This document shows positions 16,966-24,114 of a stretch of 64,000 bases of DNA, in pieces. Below the pieces are notes generated by a model. That model had not been told where the DNA came from and ran no database searches. It saw only the letters and a program-made list of their open reading frames with translations. Numbering within the stretch: position 1 is the stretch's first letter; the number at the start of each line of letters is the position of its first letter. The translations under genes were made by a program, and so were the position numbers. Source of the DNA: Terribacillus aidingensis (GTDB taxonomy: Bacteria > Bacillota > Bacilli > Bacillales > Amphibacillaceae); NCBI RefSeq assembly GCF_900215625.1, contig NZ_OBEK01000003.1:248001-312000 (forward strand). The letters are read 5' to 3'.

Positions 16966-18476
16966 TACTCATCCGCTCCTTTTATACTGAGTTCTTCTCC
17001 TGCAACAACTCGGCTAACAATAAGCTGGCCAAGTGGCTCTTTGAATCTAGTAATTGATTCACTGTTATCAAGGAACACAGGGGTGATAACGTCGCTCTGC
17101 TCTGACAGCACATCACGCAGCTCTAGTCCGGCTCGAATACTCTCTGACAGTGACAGCTTGCGATAGTCCTTACCGTCCATTTGAATCTCGAATGTCGTCT
17201 TAATCTCGCCATTCTTCTGCGTTTCAAATAGTTTGATAGATAGGTTGTCTAGCAAGTCATCCACCTTAGCAGCCTGTAGCTCTGCTTCTTTGGCGTAGTA
17301 CGCTTTGACTGCATCGACAATAAAGATGGACTCGTTTAGTGAATCCAGAGTTTCCATTTCAGCATCAACAGCTTTATGCATTTGTTTCTCTTTGTCTTCA
17401 AACTGCTTGTGATTCCGTATCTCTGCTTCAATTGGTGTTATTTTCTGCTGCAGCTCTTGAGCTTTAGCCATCTGTTCAGATACGTCAACGAATGTTAGGC
17501 CTGCAAGCTGTGCCTCTAATGCCTTACGGTCAGCTACAGTCTTATCGTAAGTAGTCTTGAAGTTTGCTTTACGATGTTCCTTGTCTTCCTCCGCCGCTTT
17601 GACTGCATCACCTTTCAATGGTTGCTTACAGGTGCGGCAAGTATCTTCAATAGTCTCAGCTTTTAATATCTTCCATTGCTCCTGCATGCGACTACGCTCG
17701 TCCAGTAATGCTTTAATGCGACCATTCAGCGTATTGATTTGATTGTTGGTGCTGCTGGCAGAATTAATGACTTCTTGCACTTCATTCAGCTGCTTAGTGA
17801 ATATGCTCTTTTCAGCCTGCAGGGATTCCAACGGTACTCTTGGTGCATCCTCTTCTAATTGCTCTTTAAGCGTTTTTGTCTTGCTCTGTGCTGCGATGTA
17901 TTGTTTATCAAGCTTCTTCTTTTTATCACGATGTAGTTTGTCTATGTCGGAAAGAGAATGCTTTTTAACCAAGGCAGCCAGTTTATCTCCCTGTGCTTTA
18001 GGCAATGCTGCAAATACTTCTTTATTTGCAGGTGCTGTTACATACTGCAGGACCATTGCTCGTTGGTCTGTCCATTTCATCGTGAAGAAGTAGTTCGGGT
18101 TAAACAGACTCAAGAACAGGTCTTTATCAAACAAGTTATCCAGTAATTCGTTGTAATCGCCCGCTTTGGACGGCACTTCATTGATGTAATAGGACGCCCT
18201 ACCTTTCTTTAATCCACGAGATAAGAGGACATCTTTTTGACCATCGTTGAATAAAAGTGAAACCAAGGTCTCATCAGCCTCGTATGTTACCGGTGTCGGG
18301 TCGAGCTTGTTTCCTAGCAAGTCGATACCGTATAATAACCAAGAAATAGATTCGCCAATGGTTGATTTACCTTCGGCGTTATCCCCCGCGATTTTAGTTA
18401 CCTCGCCAAAGTTAACTGTAAGATCGCGGTGGGATTTAAAGTTTTGCAGTTTAAGAGATTTGAATTTTATCTGCAT
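16965..18476 (-). CDS. SbcC/Rad50-like ATPase with zinc hook
   Basis: 503 aa. N-terminal ABC-type ATPase half: 'KLQNFKSHRDLTVNF' then Walker A 'GDNAEGKSTIGESI' (near residue 32). A long coiled coil follows with a central CxxC hook 'DTCRTCKQPL' (near residue 280). The C-terminal half has the signature-like 'LSLSESIRAGLELRDVL' and Walker B 'ITPVFLDNSESI'. This is the Rad50/SbcC plan on a small scale. No SbcD-type nuclease gene adjoins it; RecT and an MBL-fold nuclease are the nearest partners. Confidence 0.85.
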   Translation of the reverse strand: MQIKFKSLKLQNFKSHRDLTVNFGEVTKIAGDNAEGKSTIGESISWLLYGIDLLGNKLDPTPVTYEADETLVSLLFNDGQKDVLLSRGLKKGRASYYINEVPSKAGDYNELLDNLFDKDLFLSLFNPNYFFTMKWTDQRAMVLQYVTAPANKEVFAALPKAQGDKLAALVKKHSLSDIDKLHRDKKKKLDKQYIAAQSKTKTLKEQLEEDAPRVPLESLQAEKSIFTKQLNEVQEVINSASSTNNQINTLNGRIKALLDERSRMQEQWKILKAETIEDTCRTCKQPLKGDAVKAAEEDKEHRKANFKTTYDKTVADRKALEAQLAGLTFVDVSEQMAKAQELQQKITPIEAEIRNHKQFEDKEKQMHKAVDAEMETLDSLNESIFIVDAVKAYYAKEAELQAAKVDDLLDNLSIKLFETQKNGEIKTTFEIQMDGKDYRKLSLSESIRAGLELRDVLSEQSDVITPVFLDNSESITRFKEPLGQLIVSRVVAGEELSIKGADE

Positions 18477-18477
18477 G

Positions 18478-18663
18478 TTACGACTCCTTTCGGTAAATGA
18501 TTAATGCATCGTTTCCCCGGTCTTCATGGGTAACACTTGCTGAGAATTTAATATCAATGACGTCTACCCACGGATTTTTTTCAAGCCAGTCATTCACGTC
18601 TTTATCGATGACATTTCCGCCTACCCGCTTTACTGCGATTGTTCCAGCCACTCCGTATTCCAC
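18478..18663 (-). CDS. Cse60/DUF2758-like small protein
   Basis: 61 aa. The part 'VNDWLEKNPWVDVIDIKFSASVTHEDRGNDALIIYRKE' fits my memory of the Cse60/DUF2758 family, in which a short acidic helix precedes 'VIDIK(Y/F)' and an 'ALIIY' end. Cse60 is a small sigma-E-dependent sporulation protein in Bacillus subtilis, and relatives are frequent in phages. Its job in the phage is unknown. It follows GGGGGTGTTAATA and abuts the ATPase gene. Confidence 0.55.
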   Translation of the reverse strand: MEYGVAGTIAVKRVGGNVIDKDVNDWLEKNPWVDVIDIKFSASVTHEDRGNDALIIYRKES

Positions 18664-18679
18664 TTATTAACACCCCCTT

Positions 18680-18772
18680 TCAATAATTGATAAGCCCCCA
18701 AACCAGAAAGCCAGCTACAGCAACAAACAATATTCTGTAAGTCCAATTCGACTCCCTGATACGATTAATCAA
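18680..18772 (-). CDS. Very small membrane protein (30 aa, TTG start)
   Basis: TTG start at 18772 after AAGGAGG at good spacing. It encodes a charged N-terminus 'INRIRESNWTY' and one membrane helix 'RILFVAVAGFLVWGLINY'. It overlaps the preceding gene's stop by 4 bp. A real but unplaced phage peptide is plausible. Confidence 0.45.
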   Translation of the reverse strand: MINRIRESNWTYRILFVAVAGFLVWGLINY

Positions 18773-19008
18773 AACATGTGCCTCCTTATTGACTCAGCAA
18801 GTTCTATTTCAACGCGCTGAGTCTTCTTGTGATTCAGTGCATGCAATGTAGTAAGAGCTGTATGCAATTTGATTTGAAGAGCAGCTTGCTGTTCGAAGTC
18901 AGCAGTTGTACCCATCTCGATAATCTTCAGGCACGTTTCATGCATCGTACCGAGAGTTTCAGTTAGCAACTCATAATCTTCCGGCAAGTAATGTTCATAC
19001 AATGGCAT
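18769..19008 (-). CDS. Small helical phage early protein
   Basis: 79 aa from ATG at 19008 (AAGGAGGTGAACAAG upstream). Helical: 'LLTETLGTMHETCLKIIEMGTTADFEQQAALQIKLHTALTTLHALNHKKTQRVEIEL'. It overlaps the end of the Cro-like gene by 14 bp. No function recognised. Confidence 0.65.
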   Translation of the reverse strand: MPLYEHYLPEDYELLTETLGTMHETCLKIIEMGTTADFEQQAALQIKLHTALTTLHALNHKKTQRVEIELAESIRRHMF

Positions 19009-19288
19009 CTTGTTCACCTCCTTCATCAGAATTATTGTTTCGCCCGCGCAACACGTCATCTAAAAAAAAGAACCTTTCAAATGGACCATCAAACGCATTG
19101 AGTACACCAGAGATAAATCCTGTACCCGGAGAAGCGTAATTCGGATGATCAACAGGAAGTTGAGCTCTATATAATTGCGTTGCAGAAACCCCTATTTTCT
19201 CTGCTATCTCAGTATTCTTCTTCAAGTTATTATCTATAGCAGCATGGAGTAGAGCAGTTTTGTTAAGCCTAATAACAGTCTTCGTCAT
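18995..19288 (-). CDS. Cro-like regulator, first gene of the early operon
   Basis: 97 aa. An N-terminal HTH is visible: 'LLHAAIDNNLKKNTEIAEKIGVSATQLYRAQL' (residues 13-44). It is divergent from the CI-like gene, with the operator array between them, which is the place of Cro. The C-terminus is short and charged. SD GAAAGGAGG lies 11 bp before the start. Confidence 0.72.
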   Translation of the reverse strand: MTKTVIRLNKTALLHAAIDNNLKKNTEIAEKIGVSATQLYRAQLPVDHPNYASPGTGFISGVLNAFDGPFERFFFLDDVLRGRNNNSDEGGEQDAIV

Positions 19289-19579
19289 TTACTTTCGAAA
19301 CCTCCTTTCATTCGAGCCTTTGTTCTCGTAAGACAGACTATACACCAGAACGTAGCGCGCATGCAACACTTTTATTCAAATTGGACGCAAAAAAATAATC
19401 ACACTTACGAGAACGCAACATTATTGCTTTGTTATATTGCGCGCACGCAATTTGTGTATTATACTTTTAACGTGTCATTGCCTATAGGCAATATACATGA
19501 GTATTCATGACTACCTTGAACTACAGCACAAATACAAAAAATAATTATATAAATAGAGAACAATACCAGGAGGATGAAT
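19289..19579. promoter_or_regulatory. Divergent immunity region with three 16-bp operators
   Basis: Three sites share the plan (A/G)T(T/A)GC-N6-GCAA(T/C): GTAGCGCGCATGCAAC (19352-19367), ATTGCGCGCACGCAAT (19436-19451) and ATTGCCTATAGGCAAT (19477-19492, a perfect palindrome). Centres are 84 and 41 bp apart, close to 8 and 4 helical turns. A separate perfect inverted repeat, GTTCTCGTAAG (19322-19332) and CTTACGAGAAC (19404-19414), flanks the first site. These are the probable binding sites of the CI-like and Cro-like proteins, controlling the early promoter (minus) and repressor promoter (plus). Confidence 0.68.
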
Positions 19580-20017
19580 ATGAGAAACGTCAATATTGGA
19601 GAATTTTTAGCAAAACACAGAAAGGAAAGTGGATATAAGTCTTTAAGAGGTTTGGCAGCTAAAAGTGGTATATCTGCTTCGACCCTTTCAAGAATAGAAA
19701 GAAATGAACAAAAGCCATTCCCTGAAACACTCAGAGAGTTAGCGCCTTACTTAACTTCTACCTCTTTGGTTGAACTAATGGTGGCTTGTGGTTACTGGGA
19801 GGAAGACGATTTACTGGAACCAATTAATTTCGAGGACAAAATAAAAGAAACCCCTGCCTCATATGCAACTAATGAGAAGGAGTTTCTTGGAGATCTGGAA
19901 CTATCTAATAAAGAGTTAATGCAGCATTACAATCTACAACTTGACGGCAAAGAACTAACTGAAGAGGAAGCGAAAAATCTTATTTCTTATCTTCGTTTTT
20001 TACGTTCGGAGAAATAA
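19580..20017 (+). CDS. CI-like XRE repressor without peptidase domain
   Basis: 145 aa from ATG at 19580, 6 bp after AGGAGG; the ATG at 19574 touches the SD. The HTH spans residues 5-60 ('IGEFLAKHRKESGYKSLRGLAAKSGISASTLSRIERNEQKPFPETLRELAPYL'). The C-terminal 80 residues are acidic and helical, with no Ser-Lys S24 peptidase motif, so RecA-stimulated self-cleavage is unlikely. No ImmA-type protease gene adjoins it. Position opposite the Cro-like gene and the operator set support its being the lysogeny repressor. Confidence 0.82.
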   Translation: MRNVNIGEFLAKHRKESGYKSLRGLAAKSGISASTLSRIERNEQKPFPETLRELAPYLTSTSLVELMVACGYWEEDDLLEPINFEDKIKETPASYATNEKEFLGDLELSNKELMQHYNLQLDGKELTEEEAKNLISYLRFLRSEK

Positions 20018-20139
20018 TCTTTTTCAGCATATCTTTTTTTATGCCCAAAATTGTACAAACCTTATCTAAATCAACCACCTTTACCATGCTATAAAACCAC
20101 CTTTTTTGTCTTGTATAAGTGTCAAAAATAATGATATAA

Positions 20140-20154
20140 GCCACATTTTGTGGC
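20140..20154. promoter_or_regulatory. Palindrome upstream of second repressor gene
   Basis: GCCAC-ATTTT-GTGGC, followed 29 bp later by TATAAT (20183-20188). It lies 60 bp before the second XRE gene and does not match the ATTGC...GCAAT operators, so it may be that regulator's own site. Confidence 0.4.
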
Positions 20155-20213
20155 ATTTAGACTATTCGTGCGCAACCCGCTTTATAATGTTTGATTAGGG
20201 AGCGGGTGTATAT

Positions 20214-20504
20214 ATGAGACTAGATAGACTAGCCGATTTAAGAAAAAAACTCGGACTAACCCAAGAAGAGTTTGCTGAAGAACTTGGGTTTTCAAGAAGC
20301 TCATACGGCATGCTAGAACGCGGCGAACGTCAGATGTCATACGAGGCCTTGGTTAAAACTGCAGACTATCATGGAGTTTCCTTAGACTATATATTCGAAC
20401 GAACGGACAACCCCTTGCACCTAGAATCACTTTCACCTGATGAGTTAGAATATGTTGTTAGATCCTTGGAGCTATACAAGTCTGTAAAAAAGAAATTTAT
20501 GTAA
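20214..20504 (+). CDS. Second XRE family repressor
   Basis: 96 aa. The HTH is residues 4-60: 'LADLRKKLGLTQEEFAEELGFSRSSYGMLERGERQMSYEALVKTADYHGVSLDYIFERTD'. The short C-terminus ends in 'LYKSVKKKF'. It lies downstream of the CI-like gene in the same direction but with its own promoter-like sequence (TATAAT at 20183-20188). The role in immunity is likely; which of the two is the main repressor is not certain. Confidence 0.82.
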   Translation: MRLDRLADLRKKLGLTQEEFAEELGFSRSSYGMLERGERQMSYEALVKTADYHGVSLDYIFERTDNPLHLESLSPDELEYVVRSLELYKSVKKKFM

Positions 20505-20538
20505 GAGCACGTTTAAGTTTATCCTTGAATGTGCTTTT
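20503..20538 (+). terminator. Terminator after second repressor gene
   Basis: AAGAGCACGTTTAAG-TTTATC-CTTGAATGTGCTTTT, a 15-bp stem allowing G-U pairs, ending in TTTTTT. It overlaps the stop codon. Confidence 0.78.
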
Positions 20539-20554
20539 TTGTTTGGTTATTTAG

Positions 20555-20599
20555 CGAACGCTTGTTCTTATATTAGCACACAATGCGAACATATGGAAA
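20555..20599. promoter_or_regulatory. Pair of LexA-like boxes in a convergent region
   Basis: CGAAC-GCTT-GTTC (20555-20567) and CGAACATATG-GAAA (20586-20599, only the first ten bases match the DinR consensus). Between them, on the minus strand, is an extended -10-like TGC-TAATAT. A transcript from it would run antisense to the two repressor genes. Functional status is unknown. Confidence 0.38.
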
Positions 20600-20720
20600 T
20601 CCTTTTTTGGAAATTGGGAAAAATCTTGTCATGACATTAATTAGGCGCCTGTTTTCATAATACAGGTATATCTTACCAAATTTATAGTGGTAATTTTGAC
20701 CAATTAATCTAAGTACAAAA

Positions 20721-20747
20721 AAAGAGCAGCTGCAGTAGCCACTCTTT
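20721..20747 (-). terminator. Terminator for membrane protein gene
   Basis: On the minus strand AAAGAG and CTCTTT pair around a GC-rich loop and are followed by a T run. It lies 8 bp after the stop of the 196-aa membrane protein gene. Confidence 0.55.
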
Positions 20748-20754
20748 AGACAAA

Positions 20755-21345
20755 TTATTGTTTTTCTATAATTTTTCCAATCAACATGGGTATTCCTGTT
20801 TCTTCTTCTTTTCCGTCATATGACCCGTAAACTCTTAATTGATCATCTTCCTCTGGTAGTCCGTTCATTCTCATATCCCATATTAAGTACCACCCTGTGC
20901 TTCCATCACTTTCTTCGGTATTTAAGTAATACTTTGGAAAAGATTCGTTGGGGTCTTTGATCATAGCTACAGTTCCATCTACATACAAGTTTTCATCGCT
21001 GCTAACTTCACCCAATTTAACTTTTTCATAATCGACTTCTATAGATTTTTCTTTTAGCTGTTCATCTAATTCATCCTGCGTCGTCAGCTCATCAATGCTT
21101 TCTTCCTCACCTGCTGGCTCTTCTTCTGAAACTTCTGTAGCAGTCGGTTCGCTTTGTTTAGTCACCTCTTCACCATCTGTAAAAGCCGTAACTATCCCAA
21201 TAACAAGTAGTATAGGAGCGACCACAACCATTCCTGATGAAATCCAAATCCATGCTTTCTTCTTTAAGATAGCGAATGTAATTAATAGACCGATGCCTGC
21301 AAGAAACAATAAAATGCTTAACAAAATCAACAAAGTCGCAAACAT
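20755..21345 (-). CDS. Membrane-anchored protein with exported beta domain; lysogeny cargo candidate
   Basis: 196 aa. Two N-terminal membrane helices ('LLILLSILLFLAGIGLLITFAIL' and 'WIWISSGMVVVAPILLVIGIVTA'), an acidic Glu/Ser/Thr linker (residues 60-95), then a beta-rich domain ('YEKVKLGEVSSDENLYVDGTVAMIK...YLIWDMRMNG...DDQLRVYGSYDGKEEETGIPMLIGKII') that resembles an OB-like/tRNA_anti-like fold of exported Bacillus proteins. It has its own terminator and faces the repressor genes. It may be expressed in the lysogen and alter the cell surface or block superinfection. No direct evidence. Confidence 0.68.
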   Translation of the reverse strand: MFATLLILLSILLFLAGIGLLITFAILKKKAWIWISSGMVVVAPILLVIGIVTAFTDGEEVTKQSEPTATEVSEEEPAGEEESIDELTTQDELDEQLKEKSIEVDYEKVKLGEVSSDENLYVDGTVAMIKDPNESFPKYYLNTEESDGSTGWYLIWDMRMNGLPEEDDQLRVYGSYDGKEEETGIPMLIGKIIEKQ

Positions 21346-21410
21346 AATTTCCTCCTGATCTAAACTTTCTTATTTTCCAATTCAACTAAATCATACCATC
21401 TACAATGTAT

Positions 21411-22043
21411 TCATCCCAGCTTGTATTTAATAGTTCCCTGCACAGGCTTCTTAGCTGGTTGCCTGCTTCTCTCTGCATTACGAATGAACTCATGAATAGA
21501 TTCAGTCTGAAATACACGAATATCTTTGCTTTTAATGTCATAACGCGTAGTGCTAACCATTATTACAATTGGGAACCGCTTTGATCTAAACTCTTCTGAA
21601 TACCGAAGCGCAGCATATCGCTCAATCTTCTGGTCCATTACCTTCTGTGAGTATACATTCCGCTGCACCTCAATGAAGAATGGAGTACCGTTGAATTCTG
21701 TGTAAATGTCAGGCTCTGCAAGTCCTTTGCTGTACTTCGGTTCTATTTGGAATGTGCGCGGCATGTAGTAGTGGGTGATTTGTTTGTATACATCGACTAG
21801 GCTGAGAAAGTGGGGTATCTTAGTGGAGTTTCGCTTCATTATAGAGCCATATGGAAAGTATACGAACGGACTGAATGACTTGCTCACTTCTATTTGTCCG
21901 TCCCTAGCCAACCGTTTCAAGACCATGTTTGCACTGGTGATTGGATTCTTCAGTTTGCCGAAGTGAATGGCAGCTATGTCATCTCTACTCATTACCCGGA
22001 ATCGCTCTAAGTCTTTTATGATAGCCATGTCACGCTTATTCAT
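21411..22043 (-). CDS. Replication-relaxation family protein
   Basis: 210 aa from ATG at 22043 (GGGAGTG upstream). N-terminal winged helix 'MAIIKDLERFRVMSRDDIAAIHFGKLKNPITSANMVLKRLARDGQIEVS' and a C-terminal nuclease-like fold 'GLAEPDIYTEFNGTPFFIEVQRNVYSQKVMDQKIERYAALRYS...FPIVIMVS'. This matches the replication-relaxation proteins of Gram-positive plasmids and integrative elements. It overlaps the FtsK-like gene by 8 bp and probably works with it in DNA processing or segregation. Confidence 0.78.
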   Translation of the reverse strand: MNKRDMAIIKDLERFRVMSRDDIAAIHFGKLKNPITSANMVLKRLARDGQIEVSKSFSPFVYFPYGSIMKRNSTKIPHFLSLVDVYKQITHYYMPRTFQIEPKYSKGLAEPDIYTEFNGTPFFIEVQRNVYSQKVMDQKIERYAALRYSEEFRSKRFPIVIMVSTTRYDIKSKDIRVFQTESIHEFIRNAERSRQPAKKPVQGTIKYKLG

Positions 22044-23247
22044 TGTTAAACACTCCCGCATACTCGTCATGTTCTTCTTCTTCCTGCTGCTGCACTTCTT
22101 GCTTACTGCGCTTATATGGAGCAAGGAGCTGCTTTGCTTTTTGGTTATCCAGCCAAGGACACTGTATCTCTTCTGCAGCAGAATTCACTTTCAGTATCAT
22201 GCGCCCTGGCACGCTTATATCTTCTGCACCCGGTGTCCCGATAATCTTTGAGTTAATTGCATCTGCAGTCTGGAATCCCATACGCACAGTTAGGTTTACT
22301 TTCAACTTACCATCAAGTAGCTTCGCATCCGGACGTTGCATCGATAAGATAAGGAACACGCCTAATGACCGGCCAATTGATGAAATTTCCTCAAGAATAT
22401 CTGTTACTGCAGTTTCACCTTTAAGCAGAGCTACTTCATCGATACAGACAACTATATACGGCAGCTTCCTTTTCAACTCACCTATGCTGTTTACTTCCTC
22501 AGCATCAAGCATATCGCCTCGCTTTTGCATCTCACGCCTTACTTTTTCTAAAACAGGAGTCAATTCTTCTGGTGAATGATAAACACCCTGCACATGGCCC
22601 AGCCGCTTAAATAAATGGAATTCCGACCGCTTCAAGTCCCCTAGTATTAGCTGCAATTCTTCTGGCCGTTTGTTCATAATCAGTGTCGTAAGTATGCTGC
22701 GCAGTTCACTGGATTTACCTGATCCGGTTTCTCCACTAATCAGCAAGTGTGGATTATCCACCATGTCATATACCTTCAGTTCGCCATCAAGGGATTGGCC
22801 GCATACAACGGGAATACGAATGTTTTGAATAGCTGCAGCTGCTTCCTCCATCTTGTATGTTAGCTTGTTTGGCAGACCTTCTTTAAATACCTGAAGTATG
22901 CCACGCATAACGTCCAATTCTAATTTAATGTTATTGCCAAAATGCTGTTTAAGGACGTAGTAGCGCTTTTCAATGTCGTCGGGATTCATTCCCTTCGGAA
23001 CGCTGAAAACAAGCGTCATCTTCTCTCCCTGTTCTTCTGCTTTTAAAACGTACGGGTATTCTCTTTTCTCACCTCTGCTCTTGTACAATTCTCCATTCGT
23101 AAATGCCATTTCAAGATTCTCCCTCAGCTTCCTTTTTCGATACCTTTCCTTCAAACAGTAGCGTTCAAATATAGGATAAGCCCCTCCTGCAACAGAACTG
23201 CCAATTAAAGCACAACCTATTAGTGTGATCACTTTAATCACTCCCAA
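22036..23247 (-). CDS. FtsK/SpoIIIE family DNA translocase
   Basis: 403 aa. An N-terminal hydrophobic stretch is followed by the motor: Walker A 'GETGSGKSSELRSIL' (near residue 172), 'LILGDLKRSEFHLFKRLGHV', Walker B 'LPYIVVCIDEVALL', and 'SIGRSLGVFLILSMQRPDAKLLDGKLKVNLTVRMGFQ'. It is similar to the conjugation coupling-type FtsK proteins of integrative elements. With the replication-relaxation gene it forms a plasmid-like cassette next to the immunity region; similar pairs occur in Bacillus prophages. A role in replication or partition of the circular form is inferred. Confidence 0.88.
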   Translation of the reverse strand: MGVIKVITLIGCALIGSSVAGGAYPIFERYCLKERYRKRKLRENLEMAFTNGELYKSRGEKREYPYVLKAEEQGEKMTLVFSVPKGMNPDDIEKRYYVLKQHFGNNIKLELDVMRGILQVFKEGLPNKLTYKMEEAAAAIQNIRIPVVCGQSLDGELKVYDMVDNPHLLISGETGSGKSSELRSILTTLIMNKRPEELQLILGDLKRSEFHLFKRLGHVQGVYHSPEELTPVLEKVRREMQKRGDMLDAEEVNSIGELKRKLPYIVVCIDEVALLKGETAVTDILEEISSIGRSLGVFLILSMQRPDAKLLDGKLKVNLTVRMGFQTADAINSKIIGTPGAEDISVPGRMILKVNSAAEEIQCPWLDNQKAKQLLAPYKRSKQEVQQQEEEEHDEYAGVFNNE

Positions 23248-23560
23248 TTAGAAAATTATTTAAAAATATTTGAATTCCATGTATAAAACTATCCAAGATG
23301 GGCACCCGTCTTCACTCTTCCCTCTCGCTCTGCTCGTCGTTCCGAACACAGCCGAAAATGCCCGCTTAATCACTCTTATAGCTTAATTACAATTGCAGCA
23401 TTACATTTGTAGAAACCTTTGTATCTACCTTTGTAGCTGCCATGGTTTAGAATATGTAGCACCGCTTGTCCAACTTTCCTAATTTGAGTGAAGTTATGTA
23501 TTTTTTTCAGAAAGCTAGTCAATAATGCAGCTATTAAACTAATAAAGGAGTAGCGGTAGC
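23248..23560. other. 313-bp gene-poor region between FtsK-like and XRE genes
   Basis: No convincing gene. It contains the divergent promoters of the FtsK cassette (minus) and the XRE gene (plus), and three 12-bp near-repeats at 23404-23439. A 70-codon minus-strand frame across it lacks a ribosome site and is not called. Confidence 0.55.
23404..23439. repeat. Three tandem 12-bp near-repeats
   Basis: Units CATTTGTAGAAA, CCTTTGTATCTA and CCTTTGTAGCTG in tandem, consensus CCTTTGTAKCTA. They lie in the divergent promoter region of the FtsK cassette, so they may bind the XRE protein encoded next or act as partition or initiator sites. Confidence 0.5.
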
Positions 23561-23785
23561 ATGTGGGGATTAGGTAAGAAAAGAACAAGATTGGGAAAGT
23601 GGTTGGATCGTACCGGATATAGCCAAGAGGATTTGGTGGAAGCGTCAGGAGTGAACAGGAATACGATTAGTAAAGCATGCTCTGATCCGGATTATGAACC
23701 AGGAGCCAAGGTAATGCGCAAAATCATGAAGGCAGTCCGAGATATTGAGCCGGATAAAGATGCCAGCTCCTTTTGGGATATTTAA
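23561..23785 (+). CDS. Small XRE family HTH protein
   Basis: 74 aa: 'RLGKWLDRTGYSQEDLVEASGVNRNTISKACSDPDYEPGAKVMRKIMKAVRDIEPD', a compact Cro/C1 HTH. It starts after AAAGGAG and is divergent from the FtsK-like gene, so it is the probable local regulator of that cassette. A second small gene follows in the same direction. Confidence 0.8.
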   Translation: MWGLGKKRTRLGKWLDRTGYSQEDLVEASGVNRNTISKACSDPDYEPGAKVMRKIMKAVRDIEPDKDASSFWDI

Positions 23786-23862
23786 GAAATTGTAAAGATG
23801 AAAAAATACATCACACCTTTTATTCTTTGGATGCGATTATAGGGGTAAAAGGAGGAGATAAT

Positions 23863-24105
23863 ATGTTAAGACCAATCAGAATTGAATTGTATGGAGAATA
23901 TGTGCTGGCAAGAATGGATATTTCGCAGAAAGCGTTGCTGGACTTCCTGGATAGTGAAGATGACGACCAAGAGGTAATGCCGGAGCTGACTCCGCAGCAT
24001 CCGAAGCTTGCACAATTCACGCAGGATGAAATTGAGTCGTTTGAATTTATTTATCAGAAGGATATGGCAGCAATACATGGAATTAAAAAAAGACCCTCCA
24101 ATTAA
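23863..24105 (+). CDS. Small phage/plasmid protein, unknown
   Basis: 80 aa from ATG at 23863, strongly supported by AAAGGAGGAGATAAT; the upstream in-frame region is not used. Sequence 'LRPIRIELYGEYVLARMDISQKALLDFLDSEDDDQEVMPEL...LAQFTQDEIESFEFIYQKDMAAIHGI'. Partner of the XRE gene in a two-gene plus-strand unit. Function unknown. Confidence 0.65.
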   Translation: MLRPIRIELYGEYVLARMDISQKALLDFLDSEDDDQEVMPELTPQHPKLAQFTQDEIESFEFIYQKDMAAIHGIKKRPSN

Positions 24106-24114
24106 GGAGAGTCT
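24091..24114 (-). terminator. Terminator for the 174-aa membrane protein gene
   Basis: On the minus strand AGACTCTCC-TTAATT-GGAGGGTCT followed by TTTTTTT, a 9-bp stem with a G-U pair. It overlaps the stop region of the minus-strand gene and the end of the plus-strand gene. Confidence 0.78.

Noticed and set aside
23376-23588. 70-codon minus-strand frame across the FtsK cassette promoter region
   Set aside because: No Shine-Dalgarno and overlaps a better supported plus-strand XRE gene; the repeats give it YKG repeats by chance.
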